Source: an uncultured Bacilli bacterium
Lineage (GTDB): Bacteria > Bacillota_I > Bacilli_A > ML615J-28 > CAG-698
Direction: 5' to 3'
DNA: 13,478 nucleotides
Assembly: GCA_947624315.1 (NCBI GenBank)
Contig: CANQJU010000012.1
Coordinates: 1 to 13,478, forward strand
The position numbers were made by a program, and so were the translations under genes. Position 1 is the stretch's first letter. Each line of letters starts with the position of its first letter. The notes under the pieces are model-generated. The model worked only from the letters and a program-made list of their open reading frames with translations, did no database searches and had not been told where the DNA came from. Positions 1 to 6,404 of the stretch are shown here, piece after piece.

Positions 1-1752
1 GTTGAAGGTGCTGTTGTATTAATCGACGCAACTAAGGGAGTTGAAGTTGGTACTGAACGTGTTTGGGAAGAACTAGCTAAACGTAAAATTCCTACAATCA
101 TTTTTATCAATAAGATGGATAAAGAAAATGTTAAATTTGAAGAAGTTATCGAAGATATTAAAAATACTTTAAGTAAGAAAGCTTCTCCTTTAGCATGGGA
201 AATCGGAGGAACTAATAATTTTAAGGGTGTAGCAAATGCTTTATTGAAAAAGGCTGAATTAGCTACTGGAAGTGAAGCAGATATTCCAAGTGAATTAAGT
301 GGTAAAATCGAAGAAATCAATAATGAATTACTTGAAAAGGTTGCTGAAACAAGTGAAGAGTTAATGGATAAATATTTTGGCGGTGAAGAATTAACTGCTG
401 AAGAAATCAATAATGGTCTAAAACAAGAAGTTTTAAGCAATGACTTATATCCAATTTTATTGGGAAGTGGATTAAAGAACGTTGGTGTTAAATCATTATT
501 AGATACTATCGTTACTTTCTTACCAGGTCCAAGCGAAGTTGCTTTACGTGAAGGAATGGACGGATCAACTAGACCAATGGATGAAACTGCTCCTTTATCA
601 GCATACTTATTTAAGACTATCATTGACCCATTTGTTGGTACAATTAGTTTCTTTAAAGTTTATAGTGGTGAAGTAAAAGTAGCTCAAGATGTATACATTC
701 CTGAAACTGATACAACTGTTAAAATGCCACAAATCTTTACAATGATGGGTAAAACACAAATCCCTGTAGATAGCGTTAAAGCTGGAGATATTGCATGTGT
801 TGCTAAGGTTAGTGAATTTATGAATGGTTTAACATTCTGTGATAAGAAATCTCCAATTAAATTTAAGAAAGTTGAACATCCTTCTCCAATTATTTATTTG
901 GCAATTCAACCAAAGAATAAACAAGATGAAGACAAGATTTCTAGTTCATTACAAAAATTAAAACTAGAAGATGATACTTTTGAAGTTATTCGTAATCCTG
1001 AAACTGCTCAACAATTAATTGGTGGTCAAGGTATGACTCATATTGGATATATATTAGAAAAGATGCGCAACATGTTTAAAGTAGATGTTGATACTGCTGA
1101 TCCAAAGATTGTATATCGTGAAACAATTCGTAGCAAAGGTGAAGCTCAAGGACGTCACAAGAAGCAATCAGGTGGTGCTGGTCAATTCGGTGATGTTTGG
1201 ATTAGATTTGAACCATGTGATGAAGACTTTATTTTTGCTCAAGAAGTTGTTGGTGGAGCTGTTCCTAAAAACTACTTCCCAGCTGTTGAAAAAGGTTTAA
1301 TGGAAACATTAGAACATGGCCCACTTGCTGGTTTCCCTGTAATTGGTGTTAAAGCTACTCTTTATGATGGCTCATACCATCCAGTTGACTCTAACGAATT
1401 ATCATTCAAACTTGCCGCAAACTTAGCATTCAAGAATGCCGTTCCAAAGATTCGTCCAACTATTCTTGAACCAATTTATCAAGTAAATGTAATTGTTAAA
1501 GATGAATATGTTGGTGATATCATGGGTGATATGAATAAACGTCGTGGACGTGTATTAGGAATGGAACAAGGACATGGTGTTCAAGAAATAGTAGCAGAAG
1601 TTCCTGAAGCAGAAATTATTAAATATGCAACAGACCTAAAAGCTATGACTCAAGCATCTGGTCGTTTCACTCGTAAATTCTTACGTTATGAAGAAGTTCC
1701 TGAAATGTTAATTAAGAAAATCGTTGATGAATATACAAAAGAAACAAAATAA
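1..1752 (+). CDS. Elongation factor G-like GTPase (EF-G2 type), 5' truncated by window edge
   Basis: The reading frame is open from base 1 to a TAA at 1750-1752, giving 583 visible residues. About 100 N-terminal residues, including the P-loop and switch regions, lie outside the window. The GTPase G4 motif NKMD is at visible residues 37-40, and an SGLKN segment near residue 156 fits G5. Domains II and III follow. Domain IV carries SGGAGQFGDVWIRFEP, and a segment near residues 420-470 resembles the EF-G 'VPKxYxPAVEKG...LYDGSYHxVDS' block. Domain V ends with the EF-G-like DLKAMTQASGRFTRKF. The family is ribosome-associated translational GTPases. The RHKKQSGGAGQFGDVW stretch resembles the EF-G-like (EF-G2) branch more than canonical FusA, so a specialised or auxiliary role is likely. 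An internal ATG at 115 is not the start, because conserved sequence precedes it in frame. A hairpin terminator follows directly. Confidence 0.93.
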   Translation, partial: VEGAVVLIDATKGVEVGTERVWEELAKRKIPTIIFINKMDKENVKFEEVIEDIKNTLSKKASPLAWEIGGTNNFKGVANALLKKAELATGSEADIPSELSGKIEEINNELLEKVAETSEELMDKYFGGEELTAEEINNGLKQEVLSNDLYPILLGSGLKNVGVKSLLDTIVTFLPGPSEVALREGMDGSTRPMDETAPLSAYLFKTIIDPFVGTISFFKVYSGEVKVAQDVYIPETDTTVKMPQIFTMMGKTQIPVDSVKAGDIACVAKVSEFMNGLTFCDKKSPIKFKKVEHPSPIIYLAIQPKNKQDEDKISSSLQKLKLEDDTFEVIRNPETAQQLIGGQGMTHIGYILEKMRNMFKVDVDTADPKIVYRETIRSKGEAQGRHKKQSGGAGQFGDVWIRFEPCDEDFIFAQEVVGGAVPKNYFPAVEKGLMETLEHGPLAGFPVIGVKATLYDGSYHPVDSNELSFKLAANLAFKNAVPKIRPTILEPIYQVNVIVKDEYVGDIMGDMNKRRGRVLGMEQGHGVQEIVAEVPEAEIIKYATDLKAMTQASGRFTRKFLRYEEVPEMLIKKIVDEYTKETK

Positions 1753-1753
1753 T

Positions 1754-1784
1754 AAAAGGGGAGTAATCCCCTTTTACTTTATTG
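1754..1784 (+). terminator. Rho-independent terminator after the EF-G-like gene
   Basis: An 8-bp perfect stem, AAAAGGGG (1754-1761) with CCCCTTTT (1768-1775), has a 6-nt loop (AGTAAT). It is followed by a T-rich run interrupted by AC. It starts 2 nt after the EF-G-like stop codon. Only 11 nt separate its end from the next start codon and no promoter is visible there, so the next gene may depend on read-through. Confidence 0.75.
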
Positions 1785-1795
1785 ATAGGTGAAAT

Positions 1796-2629
1796 ATGAA
1801 ATTAGAATATACAGTTACAACTGAAGAGAAGATGTTAAAAGAATTCATATTAGAAATGGGAATTTCTCAAAATCTTGCTAAAAAGATAAAACTATATGGG
1901 AAAATGTATATTAATGATATAGAAGCTAAAAATTATTATTTAGTTAAACCTAACGATAAAGTAACATTAATATATGATGAAAAACCTAATGAGATGATTA
2001 AATCAATTGCCCATAATTTAGATATTTTATATGAAGACGAACATTTAATGGTCATCAATAAGGAAAAAAATTTAGCATCTCAACCATCAAGACGTCATCA
2101 AGAAGATAATCTCATAAGCTATGTTAAAGAATATTTTGCTTCCAAAGGAATTAATAGCAATATACACTTAGTTAATCGCCTTGACTTTTCAACATCCGGA
2201 CTTTTAATTATTGCTAAAGACGGTTACACTCATTATGAATTGACCAAAAACAATAATATAATTCGCAAATACTTAGCGATTGTTGAAGGATGTCTTTTAC
2301 CACTTGATGGTAGAATTGAAATTGGAATTGCTCGTGAAGAAGCTCCAAGCATAAAACGATATGTCAGTGAAAAAGGAGTTAAAGCCATTACCAATTATAA
2401 AGTCATTAAACATTTTGAAAATGATACACTAGTTGAACTTAAACTTGAAACGGGAAGAACTCATCAAATAAGATTGACAATGTCTTATTTAAATCATCCC
2501 GTTAAAGGTGATAAACTATATGGCAATGGACTTGATGAGTTATATTTGCACAGCTATTATTTAAAATTTTATCATCCGTTTTTAAAAAAATGGCAAGAAT
2601 TTAAAAACTACCTGATTGGCAATATTTAG
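1796..2629 (+). CDS. RluA-family pseudouridine synthase with N-terminal S4 domain
   Basis: This 277-residue protein should convert specific uridines in rRNA (or possibly tRNA) to pseudouridine. Residues about 15-65 look like an S4 RNA-binding domain (GISQNLAKKIKLYGKMYIND, then a 'VKPNDKVTL' strand). The catalytic region begins near residue 75. The RLD motif is at 128-130 with D130 as the expected nucleophile, in the context VNRLDFSTSGLLIIAKD. The family's usual histidine before RLD is asparagine here. A C-terminal signature, TGRTHQIRLTMSYLNHPVKGD, is present. Length and order match RluA/RluD-type enzymes. The start is chosen from AGGTGA at 1787-1792, 3 nt before ATG, which is a tight spacing. 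The target position cannot be told from sequence. It sits just after the EF-G-like gene and its terminator. No convincing terminator follows its TAG. Confidence 0.9.
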   Translation: MKLEYTVTTEEKMLKEFILEMGISQNLAKKIKLYGKMYINDIEAKNYYLVKPNDKVTLIYDEKPNEMIKSIAHNLDILYEDEHLMVINKEKNLASQPSRRHQEDNLISYVKEYFASKGINSNIHLVNRLDFSTSGLLIIAKDGYTHYELTKNNNIIRKYLAIVEGCLLPLDGRIEIGIAREEAPSIKRYVSEKGVKAITNYKVIKHFENDTLVELKLETGRTHQIRLTMSYLNHPVKGDKLYGNGLDELYLHSYYLKFYHPFLKKWQEFKNYLIGNI

Positions 2630-2651
2630 AAAATTTGTCAATTTAATGATA

Positions 2652-2680
2652 TTGAAAAAATATTATTAATTTGTTATAAT
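2652..2680 (+). promoter_or_regulatory. Sigma-A-type promoter of the lipoprotein gene
   Basis: TTGAAA (2652-2657), a 17-nt spacer and TATAAT (2675-2680), with an extended -10 TG at 2672-2673. This is close to consensus. Transcription should begin near 2687, about 28 nt before the chosen start codon. Confidence 0.8.
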
Positions 2681-2714
2681 TAAGTAAATAATAAAGAAGA
2701 TGGAGCTACAAGTA

Positions 2715-3875
2715 ATGAAAAAATATATTTCAATTTTAATGATTTTGTTTTGTGCCTTATTTATAGGCTGCACTAAAAACAATAAAATAACTATTACTGG
2801 AGAGGATACTGTAAAGGTTGGTTCAACTGTTACATGGAGTGTTAAATCACCAAATGCTAATGACACTTATAAATGGACTAGTAGCGATGAAAGCATTGCG
2901 CTTGTTGAAAGTGGAAACATAACAGGAATTAGTGAAGGCAAGGCTACTATAACTGTTTCTTTAGAAAACAATAGTTCCATTAAAGCCAGTAAAGATATTA
3001 ATGTAGTTAGTAATGGTGAAGTAAATATAAGTGTATCAGAAAATAACATTACTTTAACAGTAGGTGAAAGCCAAAAAATTACAGTTACTCCTGATGTAGA
3101 AGTTATATGGACTAGTAATGATGAAAGTATTGCTATAGTTAATGATGGAATAATAACTGGAAAAAGCAAAGGAAAAACCACAATCACAGTTCAAACAGTT
3201 GATGGAACATCTATACAAACTATTACAGTAACTGTTAAGAATGTTGAAACAGGATACACTGTTAGTGATTTAATGGGTGATTTAATGTTAGTAAAAGAAG
3301 AATATCTAACATCATTAAGTGCTAATGTTTCCATTTCTTTTGTTGAAGAAAGCAATGAATCTAATAATAGATCTATTAAACTTATATACAATAAAAATGC
3401 AGATGGAAGTTATCGTGATTTAAAATATGAAATTGAAAGTAACATTGTTACAGCTTTATATATTAAAGATAATACTGTTTATGCACAGGATGGTGCTGCT
3501 AAATTCAAATATCCTTTATCATCAATTGATGAAAGTATTTTAATCGATTGTAGTATGGAAAATATTTTAGATGGCATTACTGACTTTTACAATGAAGCAA
3601 GCTTTTATGATTGTCTTGAAAAAGAAAAAGAAAATAATGATGAAATAGTTTATAATATTATTCTTAGTGAATATGAAGGAAATGTTTTAAATCTTGAACT
3701 TGTTGAAAAGGCAACACTAACAGTTAGATTTACTAATAAAAAGTTATCTTTTGTTGGTTTGAAATATTTATATGTAACTGGAGAAACAAAAAGTATTAAT
3801 ATAGAATATTTAGGAACAAGCACTCAAGAGATTGACTTTCCATCTGATCTTAATACTTATATAGAAAAAAATTAA
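2715..3875 (+). CDS. Lipoprotein with two Big_2 immunoglobulin-like domains and an unrecognised C-terminal domain
   Basis: This is a 386-residue putative surface lipoprotein. The start at 2715 is preferred over the in-frame ATG at 2700: GGAG at 2702-2705 lies 9 nt upstream of 2715, and the protein then begins MKKYISILMILFCALFIGC, a signal peptide with a lipobox (FIG then C19). Two tandem Big_2-like domains follow (about 25-100 and 105-180). They share a WTSxDESIAxV...G.ITG.S.GK.TITV core, with the key tryptophans at W54 and W132 exactly 78 codons apart. This suggests internal duplication. Residues about 187-386 form an acidic beta-rich domain ending in an 'INIEYLG...EIDFPSDL' segment. That resembles in general style the LolA/LppX-like lipoprotein domains, but I cannot assign a family. 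Big_2 domains usually act as spacers or adhesive modules on the surface. It is monocistronic, with its own promoter. Function unknown. Confidence 0.88.
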   Translation: MKKYISILMILFCALFIGCTKNNKITITGEDTVKVGSTVTWSVKSPNANDTYKWTSSDESIALVESGNITGISEGKATITVSLENNSSIKASKDINVVSNGEVNISVSENNITLTVGESQKITVTPDVEVIWTSNDESIAIVNDGIITGKSKGKTTITVQTVDGTSIQTITVTVKNVETGYTVSDLMGDLMLVKEEYLTSLSANVSISFVEESNESNNRSIKLIYNKNADGSYRDLKYEIESNIVTALYIKDNTVYAQDGAAKFKYPLSSIDESILIDCSMENILDGITDFYNEASFYDCLEKEKENNDEIVYNIILSEYEGNVLNLELVEKATLTVRFTNKKLSFVGLKYLYVTGETKSINIEYLGTSTQEIDFPSDLNTYIEKN

Positions 3876-3897
3876 AAAAATGTATAAATATATAATT

Positions 3898-4060
3898 GTG
3901 GCATAAAATAATAATGCTACAGTAGCTATTGACTTTGCAAGAGTGGTCATAAAATACAAACTTGTGATTTCCTCTTGACTATGAGGAAGAAATCTAAAGA
4001 GTCATATCACGATAGTGGTATTATGAAAAGGAATTTATCTCATAAGTTCCTTTTTTATTT
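3898..4060 (+). ncRNA. Candidate structured non-coding RNA ending in an intrinsic terminator
   Basis: The 332-nt stretch 3876-4207 has no credible protein gene but holds ordered inverted repeats. A 10-bp closing helix pairs 3911-3920 (ATAATGCTAC) with 4015-4024 (GTGGTATTAT), with two G-U pairs. Inside it, TGACT (3930-3934) pairs with AGTCA (4000-4004). Next come a small CAAG/CTTG hairpin (3938-3941 with 3961-3964) and a longer hairpin pairing 3966-3974 with 3983-3986 plus 3990-3994, with a 3-nt bulge. A strong terminator (4026-4060) ends it. A TATAAT at 3891-3896 could start the RNA near 3903, though no good -35 is seen. It could be a stand-alone small RNA (a 6S-like closed rod is conceivable) or the 3' region of the lipoprotein transcript. 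I matched it to no known riboswitch class. Folding is by eye. Confidence 0.45.
4026..4060 (+). terminator. Strong rho-independent terminator of the candidate RNA
   Basis: A 12-bp stem pairs 4026-4037 with 4043-4054, beginning AAAAGGAA and ending TTCCTTTT, with one G-U pair. The loop is 5 nt and a run of T with a single interruption follows. It is the best-formed terminator in the window. Nothing but the lipoprotein gene or the candidate RNA precedes it on this strand. Confidence 0.85.
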
Positions 4061-4084
4061 TTTAAAATTATATAACATGAAATG

Positions 4085-4113
4085 TTGGAATTTTTGTTTT
4101 AGTAAAGTATAAT
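4085..4113 (+). promoter_or_regulatory. Promoter upstream of the DUF3791-like remnant
   Basis: TTGGAA (4085-4090), 17-nt spacer, TATAAT (4108-4113). A short inverted repeat, AACAT-GAA-ATGTT (4074-4086), overlaps the -35 and could be an operator, although so short a palindrome may be chance. Transcription would start near 4120. Confidence 0.6.
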
Positions 4114-4207
4114 AATTATGACTATGAAAATGCAAAAATTAATCAGTTTTTATGATGTGGAAAGAAGAAAAAGAAACGAAAGAAGTGGTTTTTCCGGAGG
4201 AATAAAT

Positions 4208-4410
4208 AAGAGTAAAGAATTACCATTTATCATATTATGTATAGAAGAATATAAAGGAATGGCAGGCAAAGAAGTGATAGATTTGTTCAATAAATATTCG
4301 TATGTGAATATATTCAAGCTTTTTACGAAGCGTTGCACACTACAGGAACTAAGTATATCATTAAAGATATAGATTTATATATTAAATCTCGTCAAGCAGT
4401 GAAAAACTAA
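4208..4410 (+). pseudogene. Degenerate DUF3791-like small protein gene (lost start codon, one-base frameshift)
   Basis: Two frames together encode one plausible small protein of about 67 residues. The first part, from 4208, reads xSKELPFIILCIEEYKGMAG then KEVIDLFNKYSYV. After a shift near 4303-4306 the other frame continues EYIQAFYEALHTTGTKYIIK then DIDLYIKSRQAVKN to TAA at 4408-4410. The FIxxCIExYK...GKEV...YI...YExLHTTG...DID.YI pattern is what I recall for DUF3791. The shift is explained by loss of one base in the valine codon. GGAGG at 4196-4200 lies 7 nt before codon 4208, which is AAG where ATG would be expected. So the start looks destroyed by one substitution. A frame upstream (ATG at 4152, 18 codons, TAA at 4203-4205) ends overlapping that Shine-Dalgarno and may be a remnant of an upstream partner. 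Alternatively, translation starts at 4118, 4124 or 4130 and makes an 80-84-residue protein truncated by the shift. The family's function is poorly known. Confidence 0.7.
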
Positions 4411-4430
4411 AATTTAATAGTTTGATAAAT

Positions 4431-4505
4431 AAAAATCCCCTGTAAATCAAACAATTAAGGCATTGTCTTTTAAATTTGATATACAGGGTAAATTTTTTAT
4501 TTATT
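4431..4505. terminator. Probable bidirectional terminator between converging genes
   Basis: A long hairpin pairs CCCTGTA (4438-4444) with TACAGGG (4482-4488) and ATCAAA (4446-4451) with TTTGAT (4475-4480), with one A-A mismatch between the two blocks. A small inner CAAT/ATTG hairpin (4452-4455 with 4462-4465) sits within. A T-rich run follows on the + strand (4493 onward). On the - strand the complement of 4431-4435 also gives a T run. It lies between the + strand DUF3791-like remnant and the - strand udk. Confidence 0.7.
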
Positions 4506-5123
4506 TTTTTCAATTAAATTAACAATTTTAGTTTTAATGAAATCAATAGCAATATCATTATTGCTTTCTGAAGGAATGATTATATCAGCATATCTTTTTG
4601 ATGGTTCAACAAATGTCAAATGCATTGGTCTAACGGTTGACAAATATTGATTAATAACTGAATCAATTGTTCTTCCCCGTTCTTTTGTATCCCTAGTTAA
4701 CCTTCTAATGAAACGGATATCACTGGGTGTTTCTACAAATATTTTGATATCAAACAATTCTAAAAGTTCAGGAATAGCAAATATCATAATTCCTTCAACA
4801 ATTATTACATTTGCAGGTTTTATTAAAACTTTTTCTTTACTACGATTATGATTTACAAAATCATAAGTAGGACGGTTAATACATTTTCCCATTTTCAAAT
4901 CATTCAAATGTTCTATTAATAAATTAGAATCATATGAATCGGGATGATCAAAATTGATTTTTGCTCTTTCTTCAAGGCTTTTTTCATGACTTTCTTTATA
5001 ATAATCATCAAGCTTTAAGACAACAACAGAGCCATAATCTTCGGTTAGTTCAGATACTTTTTTGGCTAAAGTGGTTTTACCAGAAGCACTACCACCAGCT
5101 ATTCCAATTATTGTCGTTTTCAT
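4497..5123 (-). CDS. udk: Uridine kinase
   Basis: This 208-residue cytoplasmic enzyme phosphorylates uridine (and usually cytidine) to the monophosphate in pyrimidine salvage. The N-terminus carries a Walker A loop, GGSASGKT, at residues 10-17. The segment LKLDDYYKESHEKSLEERAK then INFDHPDSYD matches the nucleoside-binding region of Udk. NRPTYDFVNHNR fits the conserved 'PxYDFxxHxR' stretch, and VIIVEGIMIF is the Walker B-like strand. RFIRRLTRDTKERGRTIDSV is the lid region. Length matches bacterial Udk (about 205-215). It is the second gene of a leftward pair: its ATG lies 3 nt after the stop of the upstream membrane protein. Only a weak AAGAG precedes it, so translation may be coupled. The terminator hairpin at 4431-4505 probably ends the transcript. 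Confidence 0.95.
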   Translation of the reverse strand: MKTTIIGIAGGSASGKTTLAKKVSELTEDYGSVVVLKLDDYYKESHEKSLEERAKINFDHPDSYDSNLLIEHLNDLKMGKCINRPTYDFVNHNRSKEKVLIKPANVIIVEGIMIFAIPELLELFDIKIFVETPSDIRFIRRLTRDTKERGRTIDSVINQYLSTVRPMHLTFVEPSKRYADIIIPSESNNDIAIDFIKTKIVNLIEKNK

Positions 5124-5126
5124 CTC

Positions 5127-5414
5127 TTAAATAAGTCCAAGAACAAAACCAATAATGATAACTACTACTAATACTAAATATATGGTTCTCCATAACTTTT
5201 TGCAACCTTTAGCAAAAGTCCAACCACTCCATAAAATAACAAATAGTAATGCTAATTCTTCAATTAATGAAAGGATTCCTGTATTAATTGAAAGTTTGAA
5301 TAAATTATTAATGGCTGATATTATTCTTAATATCGCTACAATAATTATTGCCGCAAAAGATAGGAAACCTAAAACATTTTTAGAAACTCTAGCAGATGAA
5401 TCATTTTTTGCCAT
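5127..5414 (-). CDS. Small three-helix membrane protein, unknown function
   Basis: This 95-residue protein has a short polar N-terminus (MAKNDSSARVSKNV). Three hydrophobic segments follow, near residues 14-34, 45-67 and 75-95, the last running to the C-terminus (VLVVVIIIGFVLGLI). A basic loop, KGCKKLW, sits between the second and third. I recognise no family motif or catalytic residue. A strong Shine-Dalgarno (AGGAGG on the - strand, complement near 5420-5425) lies about 5 nt before the ATG at 5412-5414, which supports real expression. It leads the transcript containing udk, with only 3 nt between the genes, so the two are likely co-translated. A role in nucleoside transport is not supported: it is far too short for a known nucleoside transporter. 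Confidence 0.78.
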   Translation of the reverse strand: MAKNDSSARVSKNVLGFLSFAAIIIVAILRIISAINNLFKLSINTGILSLIEELALLFVILWSGWTFAKGCKKLWRTIYLVLVVVIIIGFVLGLI

Positions 5415-5439
5415 AATAACCTCCTATAATTCCTTATAA

Positions 5440-5475
5440 ATCATATCACAAAATTGCTAAAAAATAAACAAAAAA
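5440..5475 (-). promoter_or_regulatory. Promoter of the leftward membrane protein-udk operon
   Basis: On the - strand a TATGAT -10 (complement of 5440-5445) is preceded by an extended TG one base away (complement of 5447-5448). No good -35 is visible at the proper distance. The start point would fall near 5433, about 20 nt before the ATG. Confidence 0.55.
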
Positions 5476-5524
5476 GTGAAAAAAGTGATATATGACAAAT
5501 TTTTGAAAATTAATACTATATACC

Positions 5525-5553
5525 TTGAAAAAAATGGCTAAGTTTGATATAAT
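5525..5553 (+). promoter_or_regulatory. Promoter of the DUF1189-like/leuS operon
   Basis: TTGAAA (5525-5530), 17-nt spacer, TATAAT (5548-5553), with extended -10 TG at 5545-5546. The predicted start near 5560 leaves a leader of only about 23 nt before 5583. That leaves no room for a T-box leader ahead of leuS. Confidence 0.8.
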
Positions 5554-5582
5554 AGTAAAAGTTAAGGTGGTGAAACTTTAGA

Positions 5583-6404
5583 ATGTTTAAAAGATTCAGA
5601 GGTGGACTTTTTAGACCAGTAGAGATTCATAGATATGTAAATGATAAGGGAATTTTTACAGCTTTGTACTTTTTCTTTTTAGTATTTATAATGATAATTC
5701 CTCAAATAATATACACATTTACAACTCCTGTAGTGTCTTATGAAGATACTAATATGGTTCGTGAAGTTTTCTTTAATAGTAATGAACCTATACCTTTTAC
5801 AATTTCTAATGGACTTTTATTAAATGATAATAATGATGATGAAATAATATACAATATTCCTGTTAGTAGTAGCGTTTTAGTTAGTATTAAGAGTAATAAT
5901 GATAGTGTTAGATATCGTGAATTTCCTGTAGTTGTTGAACTATCTAAAAGCGGTGTTTTTTTATACCAATATGGATTTAGACAATTTTTATTTAGTTATA
6001 GTGATTATAGTGAATTAAATGGTATGAAATTAAACTTAGCGTGCGAAAATAATGATCATTTTTGGAATGTGGCTTTTGGTATTATTCGTACAGAGGCTAA
6101 AAAAATAGCACCAGTATTTAGAACAATAGATATAGTTTTATCAATTATTGTTAATGGTGTTTATATTTGTTTGTTTAGTTTTATTTTGACTTTATTTAAT
6201 CGCAGTGGAAATCGAAAAAATGTAAAATTTAGTAAATTCTGGCAAATGGTAATATATCTAATGACTCCATATGCTGTTGGTAGTATTTTGGCTGATGTCT
6301 TTGGACTAGCTTTAATTTATTATGTCGGTTTGATTTGGAGTATGGTTAATGTAATAAGATTTTCCCAATTTATTGGTCTTAGAGGTGATATTAATGAGCT
6401 ATAA
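5583..6404 (+). CDS. DUF1189-like multi-pass membrane protein
   Basis: This 273-residue protein has a short basic N-terminus (MFKRFRGGLFRPVEIHRY), then a transmembrane helix at about 24-48. A domain of about 130 residues, probably outside the membrane, follows (50-180, rich in Asn, Ser and beta-type sequence). Three more hydrophobic segments lie near 184-205, 218-240 and 243-264. The order (first helix with a preceding 'F..P..I..Y..KGI' segment, external domain, then a cluster of helices) matches what I recall of the Firmicutes DUF1189 family, whose function is unknown. The family name is a moderate-confidence inference. AAGGTGGTG at 5564-5572 precedes the ATG by about 10 nt. It is the first gene of the operon, and its last 11 nt overlap the start of leuS. 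Confidence 0.75.
   Translation: MFKRFRGGLFRPVEIHRYVNDKGIFTALYFFFLVFIMIIPQIIYTFTTPVVSYEDTNMVREVFFNSNEPIPFTISNGLLLNDNNDDEIIYNIPVSSSVLVSIKSNNDSVRYREFPVVVELSKSGVFLYQYGFRQFLFSYSDYSELNGMKLNLACENNDHFWNVAFGIIRTEAKKIAPVFRTIDIVLSIIVNGVYICLFSFILTLFNRSGNRKNVKFSKFWQMVIYLMTPYAVGSILADVFGLALIYYVGLIWSMVNVIRFSQFIGLRGDINEL

Noticed and set aside
2666..3391. Open frames on the - strand opposite the lipoprotein gene
   Set aside because: They mirror the codons of a gene with a signal peptide, lipobox and repeated domains. They have no SD and no recognisable protein.
4000..4060. T-box leader suggested by AGTGGTATTATG next to a terminator
   Set aside because: It shares only GTGGTA with the AGGGTGGNACCGCG box. No Stem I or specifier loop is seen, and the downstream gene is neither amino-acid related nor without its own promoter.
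4437..4488. Inverted repeat as a miniature transposable element
   Set aside because: It lies exactly between converging genes with T runs on both strands, shows no target duplication and has no second copy in the window. A bidirectional terminator explains it better.
5155..5439. Open + strand frame opposite the small membrane protein
   Set aside because: The - strand gene has AGGAGG and three clean membrane helices. The + frame has neither an SD nor a coherent protein.
5525..5548. Shared TTGAAAAAAATGG at 5525 and 11418 as an operator common to the leuS and polymerase operons
   Set aside because: The match is a low-complexity A-run beside a -35-like hexamer. At 11418 it is not in the promoter position, so chance is likely.
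5554..5582. T-box or leader regulation of leuS
   Set aside because: The promoter lies only about 23 nt from the first gene of the operon, which leaves no room for a leader.
6373..6393. Longer start for leuS at 6373
   Set aside because: No SD is spaced for it, while 6394 has AGAGGTGAT and gives the usual LeuRS N-terminus.
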